In this document: in pieces, positions 10,671-18,460 of the stretch
Layout: every line of letters begins with the position of its first letter
Position numbering within the stretch: the stretch's first letter is position 1
DNA from: Burkholderia seminalis DSM 23518
GTDB lineage: Bacteria; Pseudomonadota; Gammaproteobacteria; Burkholderiales; Burkholderiaceae
Reading direction: 5' to 3'
Length of the DNA: 64,000 nucleotides
NCBI RefSeq assembly: GCF_902832885.1
Contig: NZ_CADFDK010000001.1
Location: 1,178,001-1,242,000 of the forward strand
Notes under the pieces: model-generated
What the model saw: the letters and a program-made list of their open reading frames with translations, nothing else
What the model was told of the DNA's origin: nothing
The model's database searches: none
Translations under genes and position numbers: made by a program

Positions 10671-11297
10671 TCACGCGTCGGGACGGAAAATGTCGAAGCG
10701 ACTGTCGGGCTTTACGTGCACGTAGGCCGACGGACCGCCCGCACGAAGAATGATGCCGGCGCCAAACGTGTCGAAGATGCCGTCCTTCAGCAGGTCGTGG
10801 CGGATATGGACGGCGATGACTTCGCCCAGCACGAGCGTTGCCGGCGTTTCGACACCGTGATGGTCGCGCAGCCGAATCACGTCGGTCACCTTGCATTCGA
10901 AGTTGACGCCGCTTTCCGCGACGCGCGGCACGTTGACGAGGCGCGACGGCACCGCGGTCAAGCCGCCGAGTTCGAACTCGTTCACGTCGTACGGCACGGC
11001 GGCGCAGGTCTGGTTCATCCGCTCGGCGAGCTCGCGCGTCGCGAGGTTCCACACGAACTCGCCCGTCTCCTGCACGTTGCGCAGGCTGTCCTTGGCGCCG
11101 GTACTCGAAAAGCCGATGATCGGCGGGCGATAGTTGAACGCGTTGAAGAAGCTGTATGGCGCGAGGTTGAGTGTGCCGTCGCTGCCGCGAGAAGAGATCC
11201 AGCCGATCGGGCGCGGGCCCACGATCGCGTTCAACGGATCGTGCGGCAGGCCGTGGCCTTGCGACGGTTCGTAATAGTGATGGGTCGAGTCGGTCAT
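10671..11297 (-). CDS. Flavin reductase family protein (FMN-binding split barrel)
   Basis: This 208-residue protein begins MTDSTHHYYEPSQGHGLPHDPLNAIVGPRPIGWISSRG. The PRPIGWISS segment and the following NLAPYSFFNAFNYRPPIIGFSS are hallmarks of the DIM6/NTAB flavin reductase-like barrel, which binds FMN and passes electrons from NAD(P)H to flavin or to a partner monooxygenase. No monooxygenase is adjacent. It is monocistronic, bounded by its own terminator, with a degenerate LysR-like remnant upstream. The physiological acceptor is unknown. Confidence 0.82.
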   Translation of the reverse strand: MTDSTHHYYEPSQGHGLPHDPLNAIVGPRPIGWISSRGSDGTLNLAPYSFFNAFNYRPPIIGFSSTGAKDSLRNVQETGEFVWNLATRELAERMNQTCAAVPYDVNEFELGGLTAVPSRLVNVPRVAESGVNFECKVTDVIRLRDHHGVETPATLVLGEVIAVHIRHDLLKDGIFDTFGAGIILRAGGPSAYVHVKPDSRFDIFRPDA

Positions 11298-11492
11298 GAC
11301 GATGTTTTTGCGTGACGCAAACGATGTTGGAGGCGGTCGGCGGGACGCGTGTGCCGATGGCGACCCACGCGTCCGGTACGACGGGCGTCGCCAGTATCAC
11401 ATGACGCCGTTTTTGCCGCAGCGCAGCGGCAACGCCAATGAAGGCTTCGCGTGTCCCGGTGCCCGCGTTGTGCCGGCGCACGGCGTCGCGCT

Positions 11493-11630
11493 TCAGGCGT
11501 CCGGTTCGCCGGGACGCGTCAGATGGTCGATCAGCCACTGCGTCGCGGGTCCGCACGCACGATCGGCCCGCCTGATCAACGACAGGCCGTATCGAAACAC
11601 GCGCCCGTCCCCTGCCGGAATATCGCGCAC
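11493..11630 (-). pseudogene. Possible C-terminal remnant of a LysR-type regulator
   Basis: A 45-codon minus-strand frame ending at a TGA (11493-11495) reads RVFRYGLSLIRRADRACGP, then ATQWLIDHLTR. This resembles the end of LysR effector domains. It is closed by a TGA two codons upstream, and no HTH or rest of the domain precedes it in any frame. It could be the decayed former partner of the flavin reductase gene downstream. The rest of 11298-11774 shows no recognisable gene. Confidence 0.35.
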
Positions 11631-11774
11631 TCATCGTCAGAAACGAGCCATGCGAACGGCCGGGTCTCGGGAGAGGGCATCGGCCGGGGATCTTTCGACA
11701 CTCCGCCCGCCGCAACATCCTCGACATCCGTCCCCGACACCGCGGCCTCCGACGAATGGCCAGGCCGCACAAAC

Positions 11775-11812
11775 AAAAAACCCGCGAGCGCTTCAATTCT
11801 CGCGGGTTTTTT
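11775..11812 (-). terminator. Terminator downstream of tRNA-Leu(UAA)
   Basis: A6-CCCGCGAG, a 10-nt loop, then CTCGCGGG-T6 forms a symmetrical intrinsic terminator. It lies 33 nt beyond the tRNA 3' end on the minus strand. The symmetry means it could also work on the plus strand. Confidence 0.85.
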
Positions 11813-11844
11813 CAGACCTTCATCGAAACGCATCGAAGCGATCG

Positions 11845-12180
11845 TGGTGCCGGGGACCGGACTCGAACCGGCAAGCCACTTAAGGCGGCGGATTTTCGTC
11901 ACACTGCTTCTTTCAAAGCCGGCGTCGCGTAAGCGAAGCCGTTCGTGCGCTGGACTATGCCTTCACCGTCGCGCGCGGGCGTGACCGCTGCCCGTGCGCC
12001 TTAGGCGCCCCCCGTCTAGTCTCTACACCTTCCTCGCGGATGCCGCGAGGCTTGGCTCGGCGTTGCCTCGATGCGCGCATCAGGGGTTTCGCCGAATTTG
12101 AAGGGTTCTGCACCGACCGTTTCCGGCCGGGCACTCAATCGTTTAAGTCCGCTATGTTTACCAATTTCATCACCCCGGCA
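11845..12180 (-). tRNA. tRNA-Leu(UAA), interrupted by a group I intron
   Basis: The 5' exon is 12180-12146 (35 nt, beginning GCCGGGGTGATGAAATTGG and ending GCGGACTT). The 3' exon is 11896-11845 (52 nt, beginning AAAATCCGCCGCC and ending CCCCGGCACCA). Joined, they give an 87-nt tRNA with encoded CCA. The 7-bp acceptor stem is GCCGGGG/CCCCGGC, the anticodon stem is GCGGA/TCCGC, the loop is CTTAAAA (anticodon TAA), and there is a long variable arm and a T-arm with TTCGAGT. The intron lies between U34 and A35, the position used in cyanobacterial and plastid tRNA-Leu(UAA). A TAGAAT -10-like hexamer lies about 15 bp upstream (12196-12201), and an intrinsic terminator follows. Linear tRNA searches would miss or split this gene. 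Confidence 0.93.
11897..12145 (-). ncRNA. Group I self-splicing intron in tRNA-Leu(UAA), Azoarcus-like (IC3 type)
   Basis: This is a 249-nt intron. The core matches the small Azoarcus tRNA intron: AAATTCGGCGAAACC (12085-12099), AAGGTGTAGAGACTAGACGG (12012-12031) and AAGGCATAGTCCAG (11950-11963), which contain the conserved P/Q and R/S (P7) elements. The last nucleotide is G. The 5' exon end ACUU can pair with GAGU at intron positions 9-12, putting the required U-G wobble at the 5' splice site (P1 of 4 bp). There is no homing endonuclease frame. Splicing would be needed to make this tRNA. Domain assignment rests on motif recall, not a covariance search. Confidence 0.9.
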
Positions 12181-12434
12181 AGAGGGCGGACGCGATTCTA
12201 CCATTGCTTGCGCATGCGTTCCCTTATTCTGCCGCACCGCATCGCGACACCGGCCGCCGTCGCGCGGATGCACTCCCGCCCGCTCGCCGTCGCTACGACA
12301 GGGCCGCCGGTTTCGTCGCGCGCCGCGCCCTCCCCGCTACAATCAAGCCCGCGTCGTCCGACGGCCCCAACCGTCTGACGTTTGTATCGTGCTTTTTTGC
12401 GAAACAAGCGTCGTGTGCGTCATCGCGAAGTCAC

Positions 12435-12469
12435 AAACGTTTTCGATAATTCCCTCGCCGAAAACGTTT
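12435..12469. promoter_or_regulatory. Duplicated LacI-type operator upstream of the regulator gene
   Basis: AAACGTTTTCG (12435-12445) and CGAAAACGTTT (12459-12469) are perfect 11-bp inverted arms with a 13-bp spacer. Each arm contains the self-palindrome AAACGTTT, a common LacI/GalR-family core, with centres 27 bp apart. The site ends 15 bp before the LacI-family start codon, so autoregulation and control of the downstream importer operon are likely. Confidence 0.7.
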
Positions 12470-12484
12470 ACATCGCGTTATTTC

Positions 12485-13510
12485 ATGACCTCGACCATCA
12501 AGGACGTCGCTGCCCTCGCGGGCTTCTCGATCGCCACCGTCTCGCGCGCGATCAACGCCCCGCATACCGTCAGCCCCGCCACGCTGCAGACGATCCGCAC
12601 CGCGATCGATACGCTGCAGTTCCGCCCGAGCCCGCTCGGCCGGCAACTGCGCGGCGAACGCACGCGACTCGTCGGCGTCGTCGTGCCGACGCTGTCGAAC
12701 CCCGTGTTCGCCGACTGCCTGCAAGGCATCGACGCGCTCGCGACCGCGGCCGGCTTCAAGCTGATCGTGATGACGACCGAGTACGACGCCGCGCGCGAAC
12801 GCCACGCGATCGAGACACTGCGCGAGCAGCGCGTCGAAGGGCTGATCCTCACCGTCGCCGACGCGGACACGCACCCGCTGCTCGACATGCTCGACCGCGA
12901 CGGCCCGCACTACGTGCTGATGCACAACGACACGCAACGCCGCCCGTCGGTGTCGGTCGACAACCGCCGTGCCGCCTACGACGGCGTGCGGCTGCTGATC
13001 GCGCGCGGCCACCGCCGCGTGCTGATGCTGGCCGGTTCGCTCGCCGCGTCGGATCGCGCGCGCCAGCGTCATCTCGGCTATGCGCAGGCCCTCCAGGAAA
13101 GTGGCATGGCCACGCTGCCGCCGGTCGAGGTCGACTTCAACGCACCCGAGCTGCCCGAAGCCGTGCTCGCGCATCTCACCGCGCACGCCACACGCCCGAC
13201 CGCCCTCTTCTGCAGCAACGACCTGCTCGCGATGGTCGTGATGCGCGGCCTGCGCCGCGCCGGCTTCTCGATTCCCGACGACCTGTCGGTACTCGGCTTC
13301 GACGGAATCGCGATCGGCGAACTGCTCGCGCCGCCGCTCGCGAGCGTGGCGACGCCGAACCGCGACATCGGCCGTCACGCGTGGCGGCGTCTCGTCGAAT
13401 GCATCGCCGGCGCGACGCTCGAGCGCACGTCGCTGATCCTGCCGCATGCGGTGCGCGACGGCGCGACGGTCGCACCGCCGTCCACCGATCTGCAATGGCG
13501 CCCGGCCTGA
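12485..13510 (+). CDS. LacI/GalR-family transcriptional regulator
   Basis: This 341-residue protein starts at the ATG at 12485. The frame is open further upstream through the tRNA region, but only this start places the LacI helix-turn-helix at the N-terminus (TIKDVAALAGFSIATVSRAIN). It is followed by the hinge region (LGRQLRGERTRLVGVVVPTLSNPVF) and a periplasmic-binding-protein-like sensor domain (residues 60-330). It precedes a four-gene ABC importer and a phosphodiesterase on the same strand and carries a double AAACGTTT operator in its own promoter. It is probably the repressor of the whole unit, with the imported compound or a product as inducer. Confidence 0.88.
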   Translation: MTSTIKDVAALAGFSIATVSRAINAPHTVSPATLQTIRTAIDTLQFRPSPLGRQLRGERTRLVGVVVPTLSNPVFADCLQGIDALATAAGFKLIVMTTEYDAARERHAIETLREQRVEGLILTVADADTHPLLDMLDRDGPHYVLMHNDTQRRPSVSVDNRRAAYDGVRLLIARGHRRVLMLAGSLAASDRARQRHLGYAQALQESGMATLPPVEVDFNAPELPEAVLAHLTAHATRPTALFCSNDLLAMVVMRGLRRAGFSIPDDLSVLGFDGIAIGELLAPPLASVATPNRDIGRHAWRRLVECIAGATLERTSLILPHAVRDGATVAPPSTDLQWRPA

Positions 13511-13573
13511 ACGCAGGCCGCCCCCGACAACCCCACCACCCCAGCGCACCACCCACTCGCCCGGAGACCCACC

Positions 13574-14602
13574 GTGTCCTTTCGCCTGACCTCGCTGCTG
13601 CGCGCGCTTGCCGCGCCGCTCGCCCTTGCCGCGCTCGTCGCCGGCGCGCCCGCCGCCCACGCCGACGAAACGGCGATCTGCTACAACTGCCCGCCCGAAT
13701 GGGCCGACTGGGCCGCGCAGATCGCGGCGATCAAGCAGAAGACCGGCATCCGCGTGCCGTTCGACAACAAGAATTCGGGCCAGTCGATCGCGCAGCTGAT
13801 CGCCGAACAGAAGAGCCCGGTCGCCGACGTCGTCTACCTCGGCGTGTCGTCGGCCTTCCAGGCGAAGGACAAGGGCGTGATCGCGCCGTACAAGCCCGCG
13901 CACTGGAACGACATTCCCGCGAACCTGAAGGATCCGCAAGGCTACTGGTTCGCGATTCACTCGGGCACGCTCGGCTTCTTCGTGAACAAGGACGCGCTCG
14001 ACGGCAAGCCGGTGCCGCGTTCGTGGGCCGATCTGCTGAAGCCCGAATACAAGGGCATGGTCGGTTATCTCGATCCGTCGAGCGCCTTCGTCGGTTATGC
14101 CGGCGCGGTCGCCGTCAACCAGGCGCTCGGCGGCAGCCTCGACAACTTCAAGCCGGCCCTCGACTGGTTCCGCAAGCTGAAGGCGAACGCGCCGATCGTG
14201 CCGAAACAGACTGCGTATGCACGCGTGCTGTCCGGCGAGATTCCGATCCTGCTCGACTACGACTTCGATGCGTATCGTGCGAAGTACAAGGACAGCGCGA
14301 ACGTCGAGTTCGTGATTCCGAAGGAAGGCACGATCGCCGTGCCGTACGTGATGAGCCTCGTGAAGGGTGCGCCGCACGACGCGAACGGCAAGAAGGTGCT
14401 CGACTTCGTGCTGTCGGACGAAGGCCAGAAGCTGTGGGCCAACGCCTACCTGCGCCCGGTACGCGCGCAGGCGCTCGGCGCCGACGTCGCCGCGAAGTTC
14501 CTGCCGGCGAGCGAGTACGCACGCGCGAAATCGGTCGACTTCGGCAAGATGGCGGCCGGCCAGCAGGCGTTCGGCCAGCAGTACCTGCAGGTGATGCAGT
14601 AA
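13574..14602 (+). CDS. ABC transporter periplasmic substrate-binding protein
   Basis: This 342-residue protein starts at a GTG (13574). Its Sec signal peptide ends at AAHADET (about residue 27). The mature part is a type II (iron/polyamine/2-aminoethylphosphonate-like) extracellular binding protein with ETAICYNCPPEWADWAAQIAAIKQ near the N-terminus and later GTLGFFVNKDALDGKPVPRSWADLLKPEYKG. It delivers substrate to the two permeases downstream. The linked phosphodiesterase suggests a phosphorylated organic solute such as a glycerophosphodiester, but the binding protein alone does not prove this. Confidence 0.85.
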   Translation: MSFRLTSLLRALAAPLALAALVAGAPAAHADETAICYNCPPEWADWAAQIAAIKQKTGIRVPFDNKNSGQSIAQLIAEQKSPVADVVYLGVSSAFQAKDKGVIAPYKPAHWNDIPANLKDPQGYWFAIHSGTLGFFVNKDALDGKPVPRSWADLLKPEYKGMVGYLDPSSAFVGYAGAVAVNQALGGSLDNFKPALDWFRKLKANAPIVPKQTAYARVLSGEIPILLDYDFDAYRAKYKDSANVEFVIPKEGTIAVPYVMSLVKGAPHDANGKKVLDFVLSDEGQKLWANAYLRPVRAQALGADVAAKFLPASEYARAKSVDFGKMAAGQQAFGQQYLQVMQ

Positions 14603-14619
14603 GCGGCAGGACACAATCG

Positions 14620-15444
14620 ATGCTCGACCTGACTTTTCCGCTGCGCTGGCGCGTCGCGCTCGTCGCGCCGGCGCTGGCGGTGTTCGCCGCGTTCTGGCTG
14701 CTGCCGATGGCGGCGCTCGTGCAGGTATCCGCCGACGGCGCGTTCCTGTCGCACTACGCGGCGCTGCTCGGCAATGCGCGTTACATGAAGAGCCTCGGCG
14801 AGACGGTCGCGCTGTCCGCGGGCGTCACGCTCGCGACGCTCGCGCTGTCGACGATCTCGGGCCTCCTGCTCGCGCGCCGCGAGTTCGCCGGCAAGCGCGT
14901 GCTGCTCGCGCTGCTCACGTTTCCGCTCGCGTTCCCGGGCGTCGTCGTCGGCTTCATGGTGATCATGCTCGCCGGCCGCCAGGGGCTGATCGGCATGCTG
15001 TCGGCAAAGCTCACCGGCGACAAATGGGTATTCGCGTACTCGGTCGCGGGCCTGTTCGTCGGCTACCTGTACTTCTCGATTCCGCGCGTGATCGTCACCG
15101 TGATCGCGGCCGCGTCGAAGCTCGATGCGTCGCTCGAGGAAGCCGCGCGTTCGCTCGGCGCGTCGCCGTGGCGCATCTTCGTCGACATCGTGCTGCCCGC
15201 GCTCGCGCCCGGGCTGATCGCGGCCGGCGCGATCTGCTTCGCGACCGCGATGGGCGCCTTCGGCACCGCCTTCACGCTCGCCACCGACCTGAACGTGCTG
15301 CCGATGACGATCTATACCGAATTCACGCTGAACGCGAACATCGCGACGGCGGCCGGCCTGTCGATCGTGCTCGGCATCGTCACCTGGGCCGTGCTCGCGC
15401 TCGCGCGCCGTTTCACCGGCCACACCGCCGCCGCCGCGGCCTGA
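14620..15444 (+). CDS. ABC transporter permease, subunit 1
   Basis: This 274-residue inner-membrane protein starts MLDLTFPLRWRVALVAPALA at 14620. The open frame extends far upstream only as a shadow. It has about six membrane segments and the coupling-loop EAA motif EEAARSLGASPWRIFVDIVLPAL near residue 170, which contacts the ATPase. It starts 17 nt after the binding-protein stop. It pairs with the next gene to form the heterodimeric channel. Confidence 0.87.
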   Translation: MLDLTFPLRWRVALVAPALAVFAAFWLLPMAALVQVSADGAFLSHYAALLGNARYMKSLGETVALSAGVTLATLALSTISGLLLARREFAGKRVLLALLTFPLAFPGVVVGFMVIMLAGRQGLIGMLSAKLTGDKWVFAYSVAGLFVGYLYFSIPRVIVTVIAAASKLDASLEEAARSLGASPWRIFVDIVLPALAPGLIAAGAICFATAMGAFGTAFTLATDLNVLPMTIYTEFTLNANIATAAGLSIVLGIVTWAVLALARRFTGHTAAAAA

Positions 15445-15454
15445 GGATTCCCGC

Positions 15455-16351
15455 ATGCAATCGCTTTCCAGCTCCTCCGCGCCGTCACCGGCGCCCGCTC
15501 CCGCGCAGGCGAACGGCGTCGCGCGGCGCGCGCCGCACGTCACGGGCGCGCGCGCGATCGCCGCGCTGCAATGGGGCGTCACGCTGCTGCTGTGCGCGTT
15601 CCTGATCGTGCCCGTCGTGATGTCCGTGCTCGCGGGCCTGACCGTCAACTATTTCCGCGGCCTGTCGAGCGGCCTCACGCTGCGCTGGCTCGAACAGGTG
15701 TGGCAGCAGTATCACGGCTCGGTCGCGCTGTCGCTCGAAGTCGCGTTCGCGACGCTCGCGATCGTGCTCGTCGCCGGCGTGCCGGCCGGCTATGCGCTCG
15801 CGCGCAGCAAGAGCCGCGTCGCACGCGCGATCGAGGAGGCGCTCGTGCTGCCGGTCGCGCTGCCCGGGCTCGCGTCGGCACTCGCGCTGCTGGTGGTGTA
15901 CGGCGGCTTCACCGCGTTCCGGATGAGCCTGTGGTTCATCGTCGTCGGCCACGTCGTGTTCACGCTGCCGTTCATGGTGCGCGCGGTGGCCGCCGTCGCG
16001 GCCGGCGCCGACCTGCGCACGCTCGAGGAAGGCGCGGCGAGCCTCGGCGCGTCGTTCGTCACGCGCTTCGTCACGATCGTGCTGCCGAACCTGCGCCCCG
16101 GCATCGTCGCGGGCGCGCTCGCGGTGCTCACACTGTCGATCGGCGAATTCAACCTCACGTGGATGCTGCACACGCCCGACACCAAGACACTGCCGGTCGG
16201 GCTCGCCGATACCTATGCGTCGCTGCGCCTCGAAGTCGGCAGCGCGTACACGATCCTGTTCCTGCTGATGACGCTGCCGCTCCTCGTCGCGATGCAGTGG
16301 CTCGGCGTCGATCCGTCCGGCACGCGTGCGCTCAAGCAGCGCCCGCGCTGA
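15455..16351 (+). CDS. ABC transporter permease, subunit 2
   Basis: This 298-residue protein has a Ser/Pro/Ala-rich cytoplasmic N-terminus of about 35 residues, then six predicted membrane segments. Its EAA loop is EGAASLGASFVTRFVTIVLPNL near residue 190. The gene starts 10 nt after permease 1 and is followed 13 nt later by the ATPase gene. The near-identical layout of the two permeases points to duplication. Confidence 0.87.
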   Translation: MQSLSSSSAPSPAPAPAQANGVARRAPHVTGARAIAALQWGVTLLLCAFLIVPVVMSVLAGLTVNYFRGLSSGLTLRWLEQVWQQYHGSVALSLEVAFATLAIVLVAGVPAGYALARSKSRVARAIEEALVLPVALPGLASALALLVVYGGFTAFRMSLWFIVVGHVVFTLPFMVRAVAAVAAGADLRTLEEGAASLGASFVTRFVTIVLPNLRPGIVAGALAVLTLSIGEFNLTWMLHTPDTKTLPVGLADTYASLRLEVGSAYTILFLLMTLPLLVAMQWLGVDPSGTRALKQRPR

Positions 16352-16364
16352 ATTTTTCGCAGAT

Positions 16365-17396
16365 ATGAAACTCGATTCCACTCCCATCACCCTGACCCGT
16401 TGCGCGAAGACGTTCCGCGGCACGCGCGTACTCGAACCGCTCGACCTGTCGATCGGCGCGGGCGAGACACTCGTGCTGCTCGGGCCGTCAGGCTGCGGCA
16501 AGACGACCACGCTGCGCCTGATCGCGGGCCTCGACACGCCGGACGCCGGCGGCACGATCGCGTTCGGCAACGACGACGTCACCGCGCTGCCGATCGAGCG
16601 CCGGCAGGTCGGCATGGTGTTCCAGAACTATGCGCTGTTTCCGAACCTGACGGTGCGCGGCAACGTCGGCTACGGGCTGAAGATCCGCAAGACCGAGCCG
16701 CGCGCGCTGCGTGAACGCGTCGACGAACTGCTCGCGATGATGCGGCTCGACGCGCATGCGGACAAGCCGGTCGATCAGCTGTCGGGCGGCCAGCGCCAGC
16801 GCGTCGCGCTGGCCCGCGCGCTCGCGGTGCGGCCGCGCGTGCTGCTGCTCGACGAACCGCTGACCGCGCTCGACGCGAAACTGCGCGACGTGCTGCGCCG
16901 CGAGATGAACACGCTGCTGCGCGAGCTCGGCGTGACGACCGTCTACGTGACGCACGACCAGGCCGAGGCGATGGAACTCGGCGACCGGATCGTCGTGATG
17001 GGCGCGGGCCGCATCGAGCAGATCGGCACGCCGCGCGACATTTACTACCACCCGGCGAACCGCACCGTCGCGCAGTTCATCGGCACGCTGAACCGGCTCG
17101 CCGGGCAATGGCGCGACGGCGCGCTGGTGACGACGGGCGGCGCGATCGCGACGCCGCACGCCGCCGACGAATGGTTCTTCCGCCCGGAGGACGCGCAGCT
17201 CGCCGATCCCGCGCATGCGCCGCTGCGCGGCGCGGTCGGCGCGTGCGCGTTCCTCGGCGAGCGCACGCGGCTCACGATCGAACACGCGGCACCCGATGCG
17301 CTCGTGATCGACGTGCCGGGCCGCATCGCGCTCGCACGCGGCACGGCGGTCGGCCTCACGATCGCACCGGAAGGCCTGATCGCGCTCGGCGCGTGA
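16365..17396 (+). CDS. ABC transporter ATP-binding protein
   Basis: This 343-residue protein starts at the ATG at 16365 (MKLDSTPITL). The upstream in-frame ATG lies inside the permease gene. It has Walker A GPSGCGKTT (about 45-53), Q-loop QNYALFP, signature LSGGQRQR, Walker B LLLDEPLTALD and H-loop THDQAEA. A C-terminal TOBE-like regulatory domain follows (from about residue 240, including EWFFRPEDAQLAD). This is the MalK/PotA-type architecture that powers binding-protein-dependent importers. Confidence 0.9.
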   Translation: MKLDSTPITLTRCAKTFRGTRVLEPLDLSIGAGETLVLLGPSGCGKTTTLRLIAGLDTPDAGGTIAFGNDDVTALPIERRQVGMVFQNYALFPNLTVRGNVGYGLKIRKTEPRALRERVDELLAMMRLDAHADKPVDQLSGGQRQRVALARALAVRPRVLLLDEPLTALDAKLRDVLRREMNTLLRELGVTTVYVTHDQAEAMELGDRIVVMGAGRIEQIGTPRDIYYHPANRTVAQFIGTLNRLAGQWRDGALVTTGGAIATPHAADEWFFRPEDAQLADPAHAPLRGAVGACAFLGERTRLTIEHAAPDALVIDVPGRIALARGTAVGLTIAPEGLIALGA

Positions 17397-17482
17397 CCCG
17401 TCGTTCGGGCATCATTCCCGCAGCCCCCACCGCGGCGCACGACAGCGCCGCGACAACAAACAGACGATTCCGAGGAACGACG

Positions 17483-18307
17483 ATGCTGCTTGCTCAAATC
17501 AGCGATCTCCACATCAAGCGGCCGGGCCAGCTCGCGTACCGGCGCGTCGACACGGCGGCCGCGCTTGCGCGCTGCATCGCGAAGCTGAACGCGCTCGAGC
17601 CGCGTCCCGACGCCGTGCTCGTCACCGGCGACCTGACCGACTTCGGCCACGACGAAGAGTACGGCAACCTGCGCGGGCTGCTCGCGGCGCTCGAGATTCC
17701 GTACTACCTGATGATCGGCAACCACGACGACCGCGCCGGGCTGCGCCGTGCGTTTGCCGCGCGCGCCGAATTGCAGGACGGCGCATTCGTGCAGTACGCG
17801 CTCGACGTCGGCGCGGTGCGCGTGCTCGCGCTCGATTCGCAGGTGCCCGGCGCGAGTCACGGCGATCTGTGCGACGCACGGCTCGCGTGGCTCGCCGCGC
17901 AGCTCGACGCCGCACGCGACCGGCCGGTGATCGTCGCGCTGCATCACCCGCCGTTCGTGGCGGGCATCGGCCATATGGACAAGCTGCGCCTCGCGCCGGC
18001 CGCTGCCGCGAAACTCGACGCGCTGCTGCGCGGTCATCCGAACGTCGAGCGGGTGCTGTGCGGCCACGTGCACCGCACGATGTTCACGCGCTTCGGCGGC
18101 ACGCTCGCGGCGGCGGTGCCGTCGCCCGCGCATCAGGTGGCGTTCGACCTGCGGGCCGACGCGCCGTCCGCGTTCCGGCTCGAATCGCCGGCGTTCGCGG
18201 TCCATCGTTATGCGCCCGATACGGGGATGACATCGCATCACGTGTACGTCGACGAAGGCGCCGGCCCGTATCCGTTCTACGAACCGACGGGCGAACTGGT
18301 CGACTGA
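17483..18307 (+). CDS. Metallophosphodiesterase, GpdQ/CpdA type
   Basis: This 274-residue calcineurin-like enzyme starts at the ATG at 17483, which has a GAGGAACG ribosome-binding site. Dinuclear metal ligands are visible: D8 and H10 (ISDLH), D50 (VTGD), N80-H81 (GNHDD), the HHPP segment near 154 and GHVH near 194-198. The N-terminus MLLAQISDLH and the overall layout match GpdQ, a glycerophosphodiesterase, and CpdA-type cyclic nucleotide phosphodiesterases. As the last gene of the LacI-ABC unit, it most likely cleaves the imported phosphodiester. There is no signal peptide, so it is cytoplasmic. Confidence 0.85.
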   Translation: MLLAQISDLHIKRPGQLAYRRVDTAAALARCIAKLNALEPRPDAVLVTGDLTDFGHDEEYGNLRGLLAALEIPYYLMIGNHDDRAGLRRAFAARAELQDGAFVQYALDVGAVRVLALDSQVPGASHGDLCDARLAWLAAQLDAARDRPVIVALHHPPFVAGIGHMDKLRLAPAAAAKLDALLRGHPNVERVLCGHVHRTMFTRFGGTLAAAVPSPAHQVAFDLRADAPSAFRLESPAFAVHRYAPDTGMTSHHVYVDEGAGPYPFYEPTGELVD

Positions 18308-18460
18308 CGGCTTGCGGCACGCACGGCGGCGGGCGGCGGCCGGTTCGCCGCCTGCCCGGCAGGATTCGCGTCGCTCCGGTATGATCGGCAGCCTCGACCG
18401 GCGCTCGGCCCGCCTGTGCACCCGACGCTCGCCACGCCGTCCAACTCCGTCCGCGCAGCC

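Noticed and set aside
11845-11896. The 3' tRNA-Leu fragment as an attachment site of a genomic island
   Set aside because: The matching 5' half was found 250 nt away in the right order and the gap carries group I intron core motifs, so this is a split tRNA, not an att duplicate. No integrase is near.
11296-11984. Plus-strand frames of 170-195 codons across the tRNA region
   Set aside because: They run through the tRNA exons, the intron and the intrinsic terminator and have no ribosome-binding site or protein motif.
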